Shown one piece after another: positions 1-8,754 of a DNA stretch of 64,000 bases (position 1 is the first letter of the stretch; every line of letters starts with the position of its first letter). Source of the stretch: Ancylomarina euxina. GTDB lineage: Bacteria; Bacteroidota; Bacteroidia; Bacteroidales; Marinifilaceae. Below the pieces are notes generated by a model. It made no database searches. It was not told the DNA's origin and saw only the letters and a list, made by a program, of their open reading frames with translations. The stretch is from NCBI RefSeq assembly GCF_003863355.1, contig NZ_QQWG01000003.1, positions 1-64,000 of the forward strand, written 5' to 3'. A program made the translations under genes and the position numbers.

Positions 1-20
1 AATGCTGATAACTGAAGATT

Positions 21-132
21 TCAGGTATCTATAGCAATGGGGTTCCACCTCTTCCCATCCCGAACAGAGAAGTTAAGCCCATTAGCGCCGATGGTACTGC
101 CGAAAGGTGGGAGAGTAGGTCGATGCCGACCT
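21..132 (+). rRNA. rrf: 5S ribosomal RNA
   Basis: Large-subunit 5S rRNA. The conserved core is visible: GGGGTTCCACCTCTTCCCAT near 39-58, then CCGAACAGAGAAGTTAAGCC, GCGCCGATGGTACTGC and GGGAGAGTAGGTCG, in the order expected for a bacterial 5S. The ends are estimated by comparison with Bacteroidota 5S genes and may be off by a few bases. A strong terminator follows within a few bases, so this is the last gene of an rRNA operon whose 16S/23S genes lie left of the window. An open reading frame covers this stretch but is not a gene. Confidence 0.95.
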
Positions 133-134
133 TT

Positions 135-172
135 AAGCGTCTTGTTTCCAATGGAAGCAAGACGCTTTTTTT
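135..172 (+). terminator. Rho-independent terminator of the rRNA operon
   Basis: Perfect 10-bp stem AAGCGTCTTG/CAAGACGCTT (135-144 and 158-167) with a 13-nt loop, followed by a run of seven T. It sits immediately after the 5S rRNA. Confidence 0.92.
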
Positions 173-655
173 ATGCCCTAATCTCTGAAAAACAAAGAGG
201 CGTTATAAATTCCCAATTGCTTCTCTCGCAAATCGGGCTGATCATTGCAGATATTTTTTTCCAGACAATAATTTTGTAAGATTGAAAAGATGAAAGGATC
301 TTATACTTTATCCAAGAGTAATCTCTCATCAAATGTTATCTTAATTACTAATCACTCATTGTTAATTGCTAATTATTAATAGGTTTTCCTGCTGGTGACG
401 CTAATAATCGCGGATACGCTTGTCCACATAATCCTATTACTAAAGTGAAATTTCTTTGAAGACACTCTCGATCCTTGAAAAGCAAGTCGCGCGTATTACC
501 AATTATAAAATTGACTCGTACTGATTGCCGCAGATATTTTCATTCATATTTAATATATTGGATTGTTTCTTTATAACTAAAGGCGTTTAATTTGAAATGG
601 TTTTGATCAAGTATGATCATTTGTAGTTTGATTTCTATTTATTAGAAATTGAAAT
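173..655. other. Intergenic stretch without a recognised gene
   Basis: About 480 bases between the rRNA terminator and the ddl terminator. It is AT-rich with short tracts such as TAATTACTAATCACTCATTG and TTAATTGCTAATTATTAA, a type of low-complexity spacer that recurs near 60.4 and 62.1 kb. No tRNA cloverleaf, convincing reading frame or promoter was seen. Confidence 0.5.
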
Positions 656-687
656 AAAAAAAGAGGCTTCCCAATTGGAAAGCCTCT
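656..687 (-). terminator. Terminator downstream of ddl
   Basis: Stem AGAGGCTT/AAGCCTCT (662-669 and 680-687) with extra inner pairs. On the minus strand it is followed by a T run (A run at 656-662 on plus). It lies 20 bases past the ddl stop codon. Confidence 0.85.
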
Positions 688-707
688 CATGTATCATTGT
701 AATGATC

Positions 708-1679
708 TTAGAACTGATCTTCGATTACTAAAGTTAAAATATCGCTTAGTTCACGTCCCATCGCCTTCACTTGTTTTGGAATAAAACTATTAGCTGTCAT
801 TCCTGGAATTGTGTTAGCTTCTAGCATATAAGGAATGTCGTTTTTGATAATATAGTCGATTCTAACGATTCCTTTACACTTCAAGGCATCATAGATACCT
901 GAAGAAAGCGTTTGTATATTCTGAGTAAGTTCTGATGAGATTCTAGCAGGCGTTATTTCTTCGGCCATATTAGGGTCATATTTTGCCTCATAATCGAAGA
1001 ATTCATTTTTGGGAACGACTTCAGTAATTGGAAATACAATCTCCTCCTTGCTTGTTTTTACAAGTCCACAGGTTACTTCTAATCCATCAATGAATTTCTC
1101 AATAATAACTTCTTTACCTTCGTTAAACGCTTTTAAAATGGCATCTTCTAATTCTTCAATCTTAGTAACCTTTGATATCCCAAAGCTTGAGCCATCAGCA
1201 TTGGGTTTGACAAAGCATGGCAAACCAATAGTTTGTTCGATAGCTTTGTAATTATACTTTTCATCCTTCTTGAGAAGAACTGATTGAGCAAATTGATAGC
1301 CTAAAGCTTTAAGATAAGAATTACAGGCATGCTTATTAAAACTCAAGGCACTACTCAAAACATCGCAAGTAGAATGTGGTATATTAATAAGGCTTAAATA
1401 ACCTTGTAGGATGCCATTTTCACCAGGGGTTCCGTGAATAGCAATATAAGCGAAGTCAAATTTAATTTTATACGAATCTACAGTAATACTAAAATCATTC
1501 TTGTCGATATCAAATTCTTTATCATCAAGACTGACTTTCCATTCTTGTCCTTTAAAAACAGCTAAGTAAACTTGGTATAAATCCTTATTAAGGGTATCGA
1601 AAATATGCTTCGAAGTTTGCATTGATATTCCAAACTCAGCAGAATCACCACCAGCAATAATTACAATATTTCTCTTCAT
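708..1679 (-). CDS. ddl: D-alanine--D-alanine ligase
   Basis: Makes the D-Ala-D-Ala dipeptide for peptidoglycan precursors in the cytoplasm, using ATP. The 323-residue product has the ATP-grasp layout of Ddl. An N-terminal GGDSAEFGIS resembles the GG.S.E..IS motif, and IAIHGTPGENGILQGYL is the HG..GE.G.IQG motif. GLPCFVKPNADGSSFGI is the ATP-binding segment, and the C-terminal LEANTIPGMTANSFIPKQ holds the metal-binding E-x-N and P-G-M-T. Length is usual for the family. It is the last gene of a minus-strand operon after the PASTA protein and rluD, 22 bases behind rluD, with a terminator after it. Its product feeds MurF, encoded here by the murF-alr fusion at 41 kb. Confidence 0.96.
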   Translation of the reverse strand: MKRNIVIIAGGDSAEFGISMQTSKHIFDTLNKDLYQVYLAVFKGQEWKVSLDDKEFDIDKNDFSITVDSYKIKFDFAYIAIHGTPGENGILQGYLSLINIPHSTCDVLSSALSFNKHACNSYLKALGYQFAQSVLLKKDEKYNYKAIEQTIGLPCFVKPNADGSSFGISKVTKIEELEDAILKAFNEGKEVIIEKFIDGLEVTCGLVKTSKEEIVFPITEVVPKNEFFDYEAKYDPNMAEEITPARISSELTQNIQTLSSGIYDALKCKGIVRIDYIIKNDIPYMLEANTIPGMTANSFIPKQVKAMGRELSDILTLVIEDQF

Positions 1680-1701
1680 AAATTTAGCTCAAAGTATTAA
1701 T

Positions 1702-2760
1702 CTATTCTTCACGCATTGATGTGTACTCTCTCCATTTGGTGATTAGTGCTGACATATCATCTGGTATTTCAGAATCGAATGAAATGTACTCATTAGTCTC
1801 TGGATGTATGAAGCCTAAGGTCTTTGCATGAAGAGCTTGGCGTGGACATATTTTAAAACAATTCTGAACAAATTGTTTGTATTTTGTAAAAGTTGTTCCT
1901 TTCAATATGATGTCCCCACCATAATCAGCATCGTTGAAAAGTGGATGACCAATGTGTTTGAAGTGAGCACGTATTTGATGAGTACGACCAGTTTCAAGGA
2001 CACATTCTACCAAGTTAACGTAACCTAAACGTTCTAATACACGATAATGCGTTACAGCATGTTTGCCATATTCCCCATCAGGGAATACATCCATTACCTT
2101 ACGGTTTTTTAAGTTTCTGCCTACATGTCCAGTAATTGTTCCTTCATCTTCCTCTAAGTTTCCCCAAACCAAAGCGCGGTATTTTCTGTCACTGGTTTTG
2201 TTGAAAAACTGAAGGGCAAGTTTTGTTTTGGCTATCTCGGTTTTGGCTATAACCAGAATGCCTGATGTATCTTTATCGATACGATGAACCAAGCCTGGAC
2301 GTGGATCCTTAGAATTAAACAGAGGTAAATTCTTAAGGTGAAAGGCTAATGCATTTACAAGTGTTCCAGAATAATGACCGTAGGATGGATGAACAACCAT
2401 ACCTGGGTTTTTGTTTACAATAATAAATGAATCGTCCTCATAAACAACCGTTAAGGGAATATCTTCAGCAATAATCTCAATTTCTCGAGGTGGATAGCTA
2501 AGCACTATGGTTACAATATCGCCTGGCTTAACCTTGTAGTTTCTTTTGACAACCACATCGTTGACACGAATATTTCCATTGTCAGCAGAGTCCTGAATTT
2601 TATTTCGGGATGAGTTTAGCATACGATCGACCAAATATTTGTCAATCCTTAGTGGTGTTTGACCAGGGTCAACCTCATATCTGAAGTGTTCGTATGATTC
2701 TTGATTAGCATTGCTATCATCGAAATTTTCGAATTCTAAATTTTCTTCTTCTTCTAGCAT
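1702..2760 (-). CDS. rluD: RluD-family 23S rRNA pseudouridine synthase
   Basis: Isomerises uridines to pseudouridine in 23S rRNA. An N-terminal S4 RNA-binding domain (about residues 30-95, with RIDKYLVDRML and the GNIRVNDV turn) precedes the catalytic domain. That domain carries the RluA/RluD signature HRIDKDTSGILVIAKT, whose D is the catalytic aspartate, and later TGRTHQIRAHFKHIGHPL. At 352 residues it is full length, with a short acidic N-terminal extension common in Bacteroidota homologues. It is the middle gene of the PASTA-rluD-ddl operon, with gaps of about 25 and 22 bases. The exact position modified (1911/1915/1917 in the E. coli RluD case) cannot be read from the sequence. Confidence 0.93.
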   Translation of the reverse strand: MLEEEENLEFENFDDSNANQESYEHFRYEVDPGQTPLRIDKYLVDRMLNSSRNKIQDSADNGNIRVNDVVVKRNYKVKPGDIVTIVLSYPPREIEIIAEDIPLTVVYEDDSFIIVNKNPGMVVHPSYGHYSGTLVNALAFHLKNLPLFNSKDPRPGLVHRIDKDTSGILVIAKTEIAKTKLALQFFNKTSDRKYRALVWGNLEEDEGTITGHVGRNLKNRKVMDVFPDGEYGKHAVTHYRVLERLGYVNLVECVLETGRTHQIRAHFKHIGHPLFNDADYGGDIILKGTTFTKYKQFVQNCFKICPRQALHAKTLGFIHPETNEYISFDSEIPDDMSALITKWREYTSMREE

Positions 2761-2785
2761 TATATATGATTCTGTATTATCCTGT

Positions 2786-3601
2786 TTATTTTAATTGACT
2801 CTTAAGGTATGCTTGTGAATCTTTAATTTTTAGGCTATCAGTTGTGAGCCATAGATTTATTTTGCTGCCTGGAGCAATTTTTGAATTTTCCTTATAAGCA
2901 TGAGATTGCTGATAAACTTGAGCATTAAGCGAATCCGAAAGATTCATCACATTGCTATCGAAACTCACACGTCCTATATTTAAACTTGAAAGAAGAATGC
3001 GTTCTTTGGCATCATCATAATATTTACCAATTAATTCAGGTGTTTGTATTCTGATGTTCTTTCCTTTTCCTAATACAAGATCAATTTGTGAACCTTTGTC
3101 AATTAAATCACCTTGCTTTATTGAGTCGCCCTTGAATTCAGGATATAAAACCAGATTATAGTAATCGTAATCAACATAGTTGAGCTTACCAATTTTAAAA
3201 CCATTAGTAATGAGTATTTCGTAGGCTTGTCTAAACGAATTATCAATCAAATTTGGGAACCGAATTTGTTCTGGTTTCAGAGAATTTATAGTTAGGAATA
3301 AATTGCGATTTCGTTTTACTAAAGAATTAGCTTTAGGGCTTTGGTCGAGGATACAACCAGCTGGTAAACTAGAATTGTAAACAGAATCGTATATCGTGTA
3401 TCGTAAATTAGTTTGATCTATCAAATTAGTACCGTCTTCTAAACTTAGACTATATAAGTTAGGAACCTTAATTTCTTCGCCATGATTGGTGTAAAAACTT
3501 AAACTCTGAAGAGTTATCCAAACCAAGGCTACTGAAATAATAATTGAAAGACCTAAGTGTTTATAGAAAGCTCCACTTTTAAAAAATTGTCTTAGTCGCA
3601 T
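2786..3601 (-). CDS. Membrane-anchored PASTA-domain protein
   Basis: A 271-residue protein with a short cytoplasmic N-terminus and one transmembrane helix (about residues 15-33, HLGLSIIISVALVWITLQ). The rest is three PASTA-type repeats outside the membrane: EIKVPNLYSLSLEDG, then IRFPNLIDNSFRQAYEIL, then IRIQTPELIGKYYDDAKERI. PASTA domains in penicillin-binding proteins and Ser/Thr kinases bind or sense cell-wall material. This protein has neither a transpeptidase nor a kinase domain, so its own role is unknown. It is the first gene of the operon with rluD and ddl. The link with ddl suggests a cell-wall setting, which is an inference. Confidence 0.85.
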   Translation of the reverse strand: MRLRQFFKSGAFYKHLGLSIIISVALVWITLQSLSFYTNHGEEIKVPNLYSLSLEDGTNLIDQTNLRYTIYDSVYNSSLPAGCILDQSPKANSLVKRNRNLFLTINSLKPEQIRFPNLIDNSFRQAYEILITNGFKIGKLNYVDYDYYNLVLYPEFKGDSIKQGDLIDKGSQIDLVLGKGKNIRIQTPELIGKYYDDAKERILLSSLNIGRVSFDSNVMNLSDSLNAQVYQQSHAYKENSKIAPGSKINLWLTTDSLKIKDSQAYLKSQLK

Positions 3602-3713
3602 ATGTTTTATTATTTACTTTTTGATCTCAATATCATTGTTCAAATCGGTAAATTCCAAATGTAATAAGTTGCATTATATTATCGTTTAGAATTTGCTAAG
3701 TATATATATAATT

Positions 3714-4094
3714 TTATCCTCTGATAATCTCTATTTTATATCCATCTGGATCTGTAATGAAATAGTATTTCGGTTTTTCTCCAGGTAATCCCTTAAGCTC
3801 TGTAGTTTCTAATCCCATGTTTTTATGGAACTCATGAGATCCTTCCAGGTCTTTTACAGTTAAGGCAAAATGACTAAATCCATTGCCTATTTCATAAGGC
3901 TTTTCCGTACTATAATTCCAAGTTAATTCTATTTCAAATTTATTGTTTTCATCAGAGAGATATACGAGTGTAAACTTATAATCAGGGTAGTCAAGTCGAC
4001 TTACTTCATGCAAGGATAAAGCTTTATTGTAAAATTCTAAGGACTTTTCTAAATCCATTACTCTGATACAAGCATGTGCTAAATTGTATTCCAT
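3714..4094 (-). CDS. VOC-family protein, lactoylglutathione lyase-like (glyoxalase I)
   Basis: Small metal enzyme of the vicinal-oxygen-chelate fold, 126 residues. Four likely metal ligands sit where they do in E. coli glyoxalase I: His7 (AHACIRV), Glu56 (FEIELTWN), His75 (GFSHFAL) and Glu122 (YKIEI). Spacing is almost the same as H5/E56/H74/E122 of the E. coli enzyme. It would isomerise the methylglyoxal-thiol hemithioacetal. Bacteroidota often lack glutathione, so the thiol partner is uncertain. Single gene, with 112 bases before the PASTA operon. Confidence 0.85.
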   Translation of the reverse strand: MEYNLAHACIRVMDLEKSLEFYNKALSLHEVSRLDYPDYKFTLVYLSDENNKFEIELTWNYSTEKPYEIGNGFSHFALTVKDLEGSHEFHKNMGLETTELKGLPGEKPKYYFITDPDGYKIEIIRG

Positions 4095-4363
4095 TTTTAT
4101 ACCTCTTAAGATTATTTAGTCTCTATTCAATAATTTTGTTTTAACCCTATTCATCTAATACGAAATGAGATCCTAATCCCTGAATCATATTATGAAGTGA
4201 ATAGTACAAAAATAAGAGAGATTTTCTGATAAATGATGAATATCATGGTAAATTATGCAGAATCTAAATTTGTGTAGTTTGTATAAAATGGATCGTATTT
4301 AATTCTTTGAGATAAAGGATTTTGTACATAGAATCCTACAGGTGCTGAGACTAAGTGGAAAGC

Positions 4364-4391
4364 AAAAAAAAAGAGCTCCTAGGGAACTCTT
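4364..4391 (-). terminator. Terminator-like hairpin between the glyoxalase-like gene and rpmH
   Basis: Arms AAGAG.TCC and GGA.CTCTT with one mismatch, flanked on the minus strand by a nine-T run (A run 4364-4372). It would be a second, back-up terminator for the rpmH transcript. Apart from this hairpin, nothing gene-like was seen in 4095-4363. Confidence 0.6.
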
Positions 4392-4418
4392 AAATTTTTT
4401 AATAGAAAGCTATAAACA

Positions 4419-4450
4419 CAAAAAAGTAAAGAATATATCATTCTTTACTT
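4419..4450 (-). terminator. rpmH terminator
   Basis: Perfect 11-bp stem AAGTAAAGAAT/ATTCTTTACTT (4424-4434 and 4440-4450) followed on the minus strand by a T run. It lies about 30 bases past the rpmH stop. A further palindrome, AAAGCTTAAT/ATTAAGCTTT (4463-4487), overlaps the stop codon itself. Confidence 0.85.
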
Positions 4451-4478
4451 CTTGTATTTTAGAAAGCTTAATTAAAAA

Positions 4479-4637
4479 TTAAGCTTTGTGTCTGCGCTCG
4501 CTTGAAACAGATAATTTTTTTCTGCCTTTTGCTCTTCTACGAGATAATACTGCTCTTCCGTTAGCTGAAGCCATTTTGTCTCTGAAACCGTGCTTGTTTC
4601 TTCTCTTTCTATTTGATGGTTGAAATGTTCTTTTCAT
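4479..4637 (-). CDS. rpmH: 50S ribosomal protein L34
   Basis: 52-residue, very basic ribosomal protein translated by hand from the minus strand. It begins [18 protein letters not shown] and ends [10 protein letters not shown], the standard L34 sequence pattern, with the [20 protein letters not shown] centre. It has its own promoter (4688-4718) and double terminators, so it looks like a single-gene unit and is not in the usual dnaA-rpmH-rnpA arrangement. Confidence 0.97.
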   Translation of the reverse strand: MKRTFQPSNRKRRNKHGFRDKMASANGRAVLSRRRAKGRKKLSVSSERRHKA

Positions 4638-4687
4638 CGCGAAAAATTTTTATCTAAAAAGTGATTATATGCGTTGATTTTGGACTG

Positions 4688-4718
4688 CAAAAATAAGTAT
4701 TTTTTTTGTCTGGCAAAA
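4688..4718 (-). promoter_or_regulatory. Bacteroidota-type promoter of rpmH
   Basis: Read on the minus strand: TTTTG (4714-4718), an 18-base spacer, then TATTTTTG (4688-4695). This matches the -33 TTTG and -7 TAnnTTTG elements recognised by the Bacteroidota primary sigma factor. The leader to the rpmH start codon would be about 45 bases. Confidence 0.7.
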
Positions 4719-4740
4719 GATTAAGCCAAATTAATTTGGT

Positions 4741-5361
4741 TTAAAGTGTCATGTGGACAACTTTTTTTGTCTCAAAGAAGTCCTCAGCAAAGAACTCAGT
4801 GCAATTGAAGAGGCTAATCTTTTTTCCATATGGCTTGATTTCTTCTTCAAAATCGCCTCCTTTTATATAAATAATTCCATTTGGGAGGGCATTCTTGTTC
4901 TCGATCTTGCAGTTTTTCCTAACCATATTGACAAAAGCAGGAAAAGCAGTAACAGCACGACTGACAATAAAGTCATATTTTGTTTTGACTTCTTGGACAC
5001 GAGTATGTTCCGCTTTTACATTCTTTAAACCTAATGCGTTAGCAACTTCTGTTACTACTTTAATTTTTTTGCCAATAGAATCAACCAAGTGAAAATTAGT
5101 TTCTGGATAAAGAATTGCAAGAGGAATACCTGGGAAACCCCCACCAGTTCCAACATCCAGTACATTGGATCCAGGTTGAAATTGGATAACTTTGGCTATT
5201 GCTAAGGAGTGCAGAACATGATGCAAATATAAAGAATCGATATCTTTTCGTGAGATGACATTGATTTTATCATTCCACTCGGTGTATAAGTCTTTAAGTT
5301 GAGCAAGCTGATTTTTCTGTTCCTCAGATAAATCTTTAAAGTATTTTAAAATTAATTCCAT
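4741..5361 (-). CDS. rsmG: 16S rRNA (guanine527-N7)-methyltransferase
   Basis: Methylates G527 of 16S rRNA using S-adenosylmethionine. The Rossmann SAM-binding signature NVLDVGTGGGFPGIPLAIL is followed by HLVDSIGKKIKVV, and FIVSRAVTAFPAFV is the catalytic-side motif of RsmG/GidB. I place the start at the ATG for MELILKYFKDLSEEQ, which matches the family N-terminus. An upstream in-frame TTG (5385) would add eight residues with no support. Length is then 206 residues, normal for the family. Transcribed away from the ECF sigma gene's end, with about 107 bases between them. Confidence 0.95.
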   Translation of the reverse strand: MELILKYFKDLSEEQKNQLAQLKDLYTEWNDKINVISRKDIDSLYLHHVLHSLAIAKVIQFQPGSNVLDVGTGGGFPGIPLAILYPETNFHLVDSIGKKIKVVTEVANALGLKNVKAEHTRVQEVKTKYDFIVSRAVTAFPAFVNMVRKNCKIENKNALPNGIIYIKGGDFEEEIKPYGKKISLFNCTEFFAEDFFETKKVVHMTL

Positions 5362-5468
5362 GCTGTAATTTATAATGCGTGGCAAAGATATAATTATAAT
5401 CTTAGAGCAGAAAGAAACTTAATTGCTGGAGCTTAAGTTTTGTCTGGATATTTATTTAGATATCATTT

Positions 5469-6059
5469 TTATAGTTCATCATTCTTAATATTCATGAATA
5501 GTAGTTTCCTGGCTCTAAAAAGTTGTGCCTTTATAGTGCCTATGGGCAAGTTCATCTCTTGTGCTATTTCTTCGTAGGAATATTCTTTAAAATAACGTAA
5601 TTCAATTAAAATGCGATAGCGATCCTTTAGTTGGCTAACTTTTAGTCGCATATACCTGGCATTTTGTTCGTTGATAATTTGTTGTTCAGGCGAAGGGATT
5701 TTGCTCTCAATTGAAGTTGAACCCATATTACTCTCATCTGTTGTATCTAGTTTGATAATACTTTTATTTTTTTTTCGAATAAAATCAATACTTGTATTAG
5801 AAGCTATCCGGAAAAGCCAGGTACTAAAAGCATATTTTGTAGAGTATTGATCAATATTCCTAAAGGCTTTTCCAAAGCATTCAAGCGTTAAATCCTCAGC
5901 ATCGGTTCTGTTGTTAACAATTCTTAGTAAAAAATAGAAAATAGCATCCTTATACCTCAAGAAAAGTTTCTCGAAAGCTTTCTGATTGCCTTTCATTGCT
6001 GCTTGTACATTTAGCAAGTCAATCTTGGCATTATTCGATAAGTTTGAATTATGATTCAT
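5469..6059 (-). CDS. RNA polymerase sigma factor, ECF (sigma-70 family)
   Basis: 196-residue alternative sigma factor. Region 2 is seen in LRIVNNRTDAEDLTLECFGK and STWLFRIASNTSIDFIRKK (about residues 45-100). A Ser-rich linker follows, then region 4 with the helix-turn-helix YSYEEIAQEMNLPIGTIKAQ (about 158-178). The region 3 domain is missing, as expected for ECF factors. No anti-sigma factor gene is adjacent, so the controlling signal cannot be inferred. Its start is divergent from tgt across a 340-base gap. Confidence 0.9.
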   Translation of the reverse strand: MNHNSNLSNNAKIDLLNVQAAMKGNQKAFEKLFLRYKDAIFYFLLRIVNNRTDAEDLTLECFGKAFRNIDQYSTKYAFSTWLFRIASNTSIDFIRKKNKSIIKLDTTDESNMGSTSIESKIPSPEQQIINEQNARYMRLKVSQLKDRYRILIELRYFKEYSYEEIAQEMNLPIGTIKAQLFRARKLLFMNIKNDEL

Positions 6060-6305
6060 ACCAGTTGTATATGTGGATGATTATAGCATACTAATGATGA
6101 ATTTTAATTAAAGTACATTAAAATATGAATGATGTAAGTAGATAATATTAAGTTTGGTTTAGCCAGACGTATAGATTTAATATACCTTAATAAGTTGAGT
6201 GTTTTATATTCTATTTGACAAATAGAAATACATCATAGGTAGATGTTTAGCAAAAGCTGTTCTAAGGTTTTCTCATAGGGGCTTACTTCCACAATTATAA
6301 ATAAG

Positions 6306-6335
6306 TTTCATTGCAAATATTATTATCTATATTTG
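6306..6335 (+). promoter_or_regulatory. Probable tgt promoter in the sigma factor-tgt gap
   Basis: TATATTTG (6328-6335) fits the TAnnTTTG -7 element. A weak TTTC lies about 18 bases upstream (6306-6309) in the -33 place. The rest of 6060-6401 is AT-rich without a visible gene. The alternative tgt start codon TTG at 6333 lies inside this box, which favours the ATG at 6402. Confidence 0.5.
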
Positions 6336-6401
6336 CAGACTATTTTTAATGGGAATGACTCAAAGGATGAGTTTTATTTTTCCACTTTAAGTGAAGTTGA
6401 T

Positions 6402-7532
6402 ATGGATTTTAAATTACACAATACTGATGATAGATCAGGCGCCAGAACTGGCGAGATTACTACTGATCACGGGAAGATTAAAACACCTATATTCATGCCT
6501 GTTGGAACACTTGGCTCTGTAAAGGGCATTCACCAACATGAACTGAAAGAGGATATTAATGCTGAGATTATTTTAGGGAATACCTATCATTTATATTTAC
6601 GTCCGGGTTTGGACGTTTTAGAACAAGCAGGAGGCTTACACAAGTTTAACGGTTGGGATAGACCAATTTTGACGGATAGTGGAGGATTCCAGGTTTTTTC
6701 GCTTGCCGAAAACCGTAAATTGACCGAAGAAGGGGCTATGTTTAGATCGCATATTGATGGATCGAAACATATGTTTACACCTGAAAATGTGATGGATACT
6801 CAGCGTACTATTGGGGCTGATATAATTATGGCATTTGATGAGTGCCCTCCTGGAACTTCAAGTTATGAATATGCTAAAAATTCGTTAGGATTAACTCAGC
6901 GTTGGTTAGAACGATGTGTTGATCGTTTCGATAGTACAAAAGGGAAGTATGGCTATTCACAAGCTTTATTCCCAATAGTTCAGGGCTGTGTTTATAAAGA
7001 TTTGAGGATTAAGGCCGCTGAGCATGCTGCATCTTTAAACCGAGAAGGATATGCTATTGGAGGATTGGCTGTAGGTGAACCAACCCAAGATATGTATGAA
7101 ATGATTGAGGTGGTTAATCAGGTTTTACCTGAAAATAAACCTCGCTATTTAATGGGGGTTGGTACCCCAATCAATATTTTGGAAGCAATCTCTCGTGGTG
7201 TTGATATGTTCGACTGTGTGATGCCAACCCGTAATGGACGAAATGGAATGATTTTTACCAGTGAAGGAACTCTGAATATGAGAAACCAGAAGTGGGCTAA
7301 CGATTTCACTCCACTTGATCCTAATGGAACGTCGTATGTAGATAGTTTTTATTCAAAAGCCTATGTGAGACATTTGATTCGTTCAAATGAGTTGCTAGGT
7401 GGTCAGATATGTAGTATTCATAACCTTGCTTTTTATTTGTGGTTAGTTCGTGAAGCTAGAGAAAAGATCGACGAGGGCACCTTTTATGAATGGAAGAATG
7501 TTATGGTTGAAAAACTAGGTAGACGTTTATAA
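6402..7532 (+). CDS. tgt: Queuine tRNA-ribosyltransferase
   Basis: Swaps guanine 34 of GUN-anticodon tRNAs for preQ1, a step of queuosine synthesis. Family motifs are clear: TPIFMPVGTLGSVKGI, LGNTYHLYLRPG, LTDSGGFQVFSL with the catalytic aspartate, FDECPPG, GGLAVGEP, and VDMFDCVMPTRNGRNG holding the nucleophilic aspartate. Zinc ligands are in GGQICSIHNL and nearby cysteines. Using the ATG at 6402 gives 376 residues, the usual length. A 5' extension to a TTG at 6333 is open but would run into the promoter. The next gene (LptF/G permease) lies 142 bases downstream on the same strand. Confidence 0.96.
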   Translation: MDFKLHNTDDRSGARTGEITTDHGKIKTPIFMPVGTLGSVKGIHQHELKEDINAEIILGNTYHLYLRPGLDVLEQAGGLHKFNGWDRPILTDSGGFQVFSLAENRKLTEEGAMFRSHIDGSKHMFTPENVMDTQRTIGADIIMAFDECPPGTSSYEYAKNSLGLTQRWLERCVDRFDSTKGKYGYSQALFPIVQGCVYKDLRIKAAEHAASLNREGYAIGGLAVGEPTQDMYEMIEVVNQVLPENKPRYLMGVGTPINILEAISRGVDMFDCVMPTRNGRNGMIFTSEGTLNMRNQKWANDFTPLDPNGTSYVDSFYSKAYVRHLIRSNELLGGQICSIHNLAFYLWLVREAREKIDEGTFYEWKNVMVEKLGRRL

Positions 7533-7674
7533 AATAATGTTAAAAAAGCTTGATTGTGAAATTTTGAGCTTGACAAACGGTTAAGAAGGCCTAAATTTAG
7601 ATTTAATAAGTGGCTTTTTTTTAATGATAAAATTTAATCAGATAAAAAGCTTTAAATAAAAACTGAGATAAAGA

Positions 7675-8754
7675 ATGTTTGGGAAATTAGATTTATATAT
7701 CATTCGAAAGTTTTTAGGAACCTTCTTCTTTGCAATAGTCTTGATAATCAGCATTACAATTGTTTTTGATTTCTCTGAGAAGATTGACAATTTTATTGAT
7801 AAAGAGGCACCTTTTAAGAGTGTTATATTAGATTATTACGTCAATTTTATTCCCTATTTCGCTAACTTGTTTAGTGCCTTATTCACTTTTATCTCAGTTA
7901 TCTATTTTACCTCTAAAATGGCTTATGATACCGAGATTATCGCCATTTTGAGTTCTGGTGTGAGTTTTAGAAGGTTGATGTTTCCTTATTTTATCTCAGC
8001 CTTTATTATTGGGATTTTTTCTTTCTTTCTGAGTAATTTTGTTATTCCTCCAGCTAATGCTAAGCGGCTCGAATTTACCGATACCTATCTTAAAAAGCGA
8101 TTCGAAAATAAAGAGCGGAATATTCATCGTCAGATTGAGCCAGGTCTGTTTATTTATATGACTAATTTTGAAACCTCGAGTAACACGGGATATAAGTTTT
8201 CTCTTGAGAAATTTGAAGGAAAACAATTGGTGTCAAAGCTAACATCACGTTCAATTAAGTGGAACGAGGATAAAGAAAAGTGGACTATTAAGGATTATTT
8301 TATCCGTAGTTCCGATGGCGATAAAGAGAGTTTTGAAAAAGGAAAAACAATAGACACACTCTTAAATTTTGGTCCGGATGAATTTAGCCGCAGAACGGAT
8401 GTTGTTGAGGCAATGGATATGTTTGAGCTGGATGATTTTATCGAAGAACAAATTATGAGGGGGGATAGTAATATTAGTGCATACAAAATTGAGAAATATC
8501 GCCGTATTGCCAATCCATTTTCTGCATTTATTCTGACGCTCATTGGAGTTTCCCTTGCATGTAGAAAAGTACGAGGAGGAATGGGGCTGCACCTTGGAAT
8601 AGGATTAGCACTAAGTTTTTCATTCATTCTGTTTATGCAAATCTCTACGGTTTTTGCTACGAATGGAAGTATGAGTCCATTATTGGCCGTGTGGTTGCCT
8701 AATATGGTCTTTTCTCTAATTGCCATCTATCTTTATCGGGTCGCTCCTAAATAA
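7675..8754 (+). CDS. LptF/LptG-family lipopolysaccharide export permease
   Basis: Inner-membrane permease of the LptBFG machine that extracts lipopolysaccharide and passes it to LptC. The 359-residue product has the YjgP/YjgQ layout. The N-terminus LDLYIIRKFLGTFFFAIVL is followed by helices at about 12-33, 50-78 and 100-125. A periplasmic beta domain spans about 130-255, and three C-terminal helices about 275-355. Which of LptF or LptG it represents cannot be fixed by eye; in Bacteroidota a homologue often follows tgt. No terminator was seen after tgt, so the two may be co-transcribed. Confidence 0.88.
   Translation: MFGKLDLYIIRKFLGTFFFAIVLIISITIVFDFSEKIDNFIDKEAPFKSVILDYYVNFIPYFANLFSALFTFISVIYFTSKMAYDTEIIAILSSGVSFRRLMFPYFISAFIIGIFSFFLSNFVIPPANAKRLEFTDTYLKKRFENKERNIHRQIEPGLFIYMTNFETSSNTGYKFSLEKFEGKQLVSKLTSRSIKWNEDKEKWTIKDYFIRSSDGDKESFEKGKTIDTLLNFGPDEFSRRTDVVEAMDMFELDDFIEEQIMRGDSNISAYKIEKYRRIANPFSAFILTLIGVSLACRKVRGGMGLHLGIGLALSFSFILFMQISTVFATNGSMSPLLAVWLPNMVFSLIAIYLYRVAPK

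Noticed and set aside
37-279. Open reading frame of 80 codons at the left end
   Set aside because: It runs over the 5S rRNA and its terminator, so it is not a gene.
1009-1251. Plus-strand frame opposite ddl
   Set aside because: Shadow of a strongly conserved gene on the other strand; no features of its own.
6333-6401. N-terminal extension of tgt from a TTG start
   Set aside because: The TTG lies inside the TATATTTG promoter box and the added 23 residues have no counterpart in the family.
8295-8726. Long minus-strand frame (143 codons) opposite the LptF/G permease gene
   Set aside because: The permease family match on the plus strand explains the region; the antisense protein has no recognisable features.
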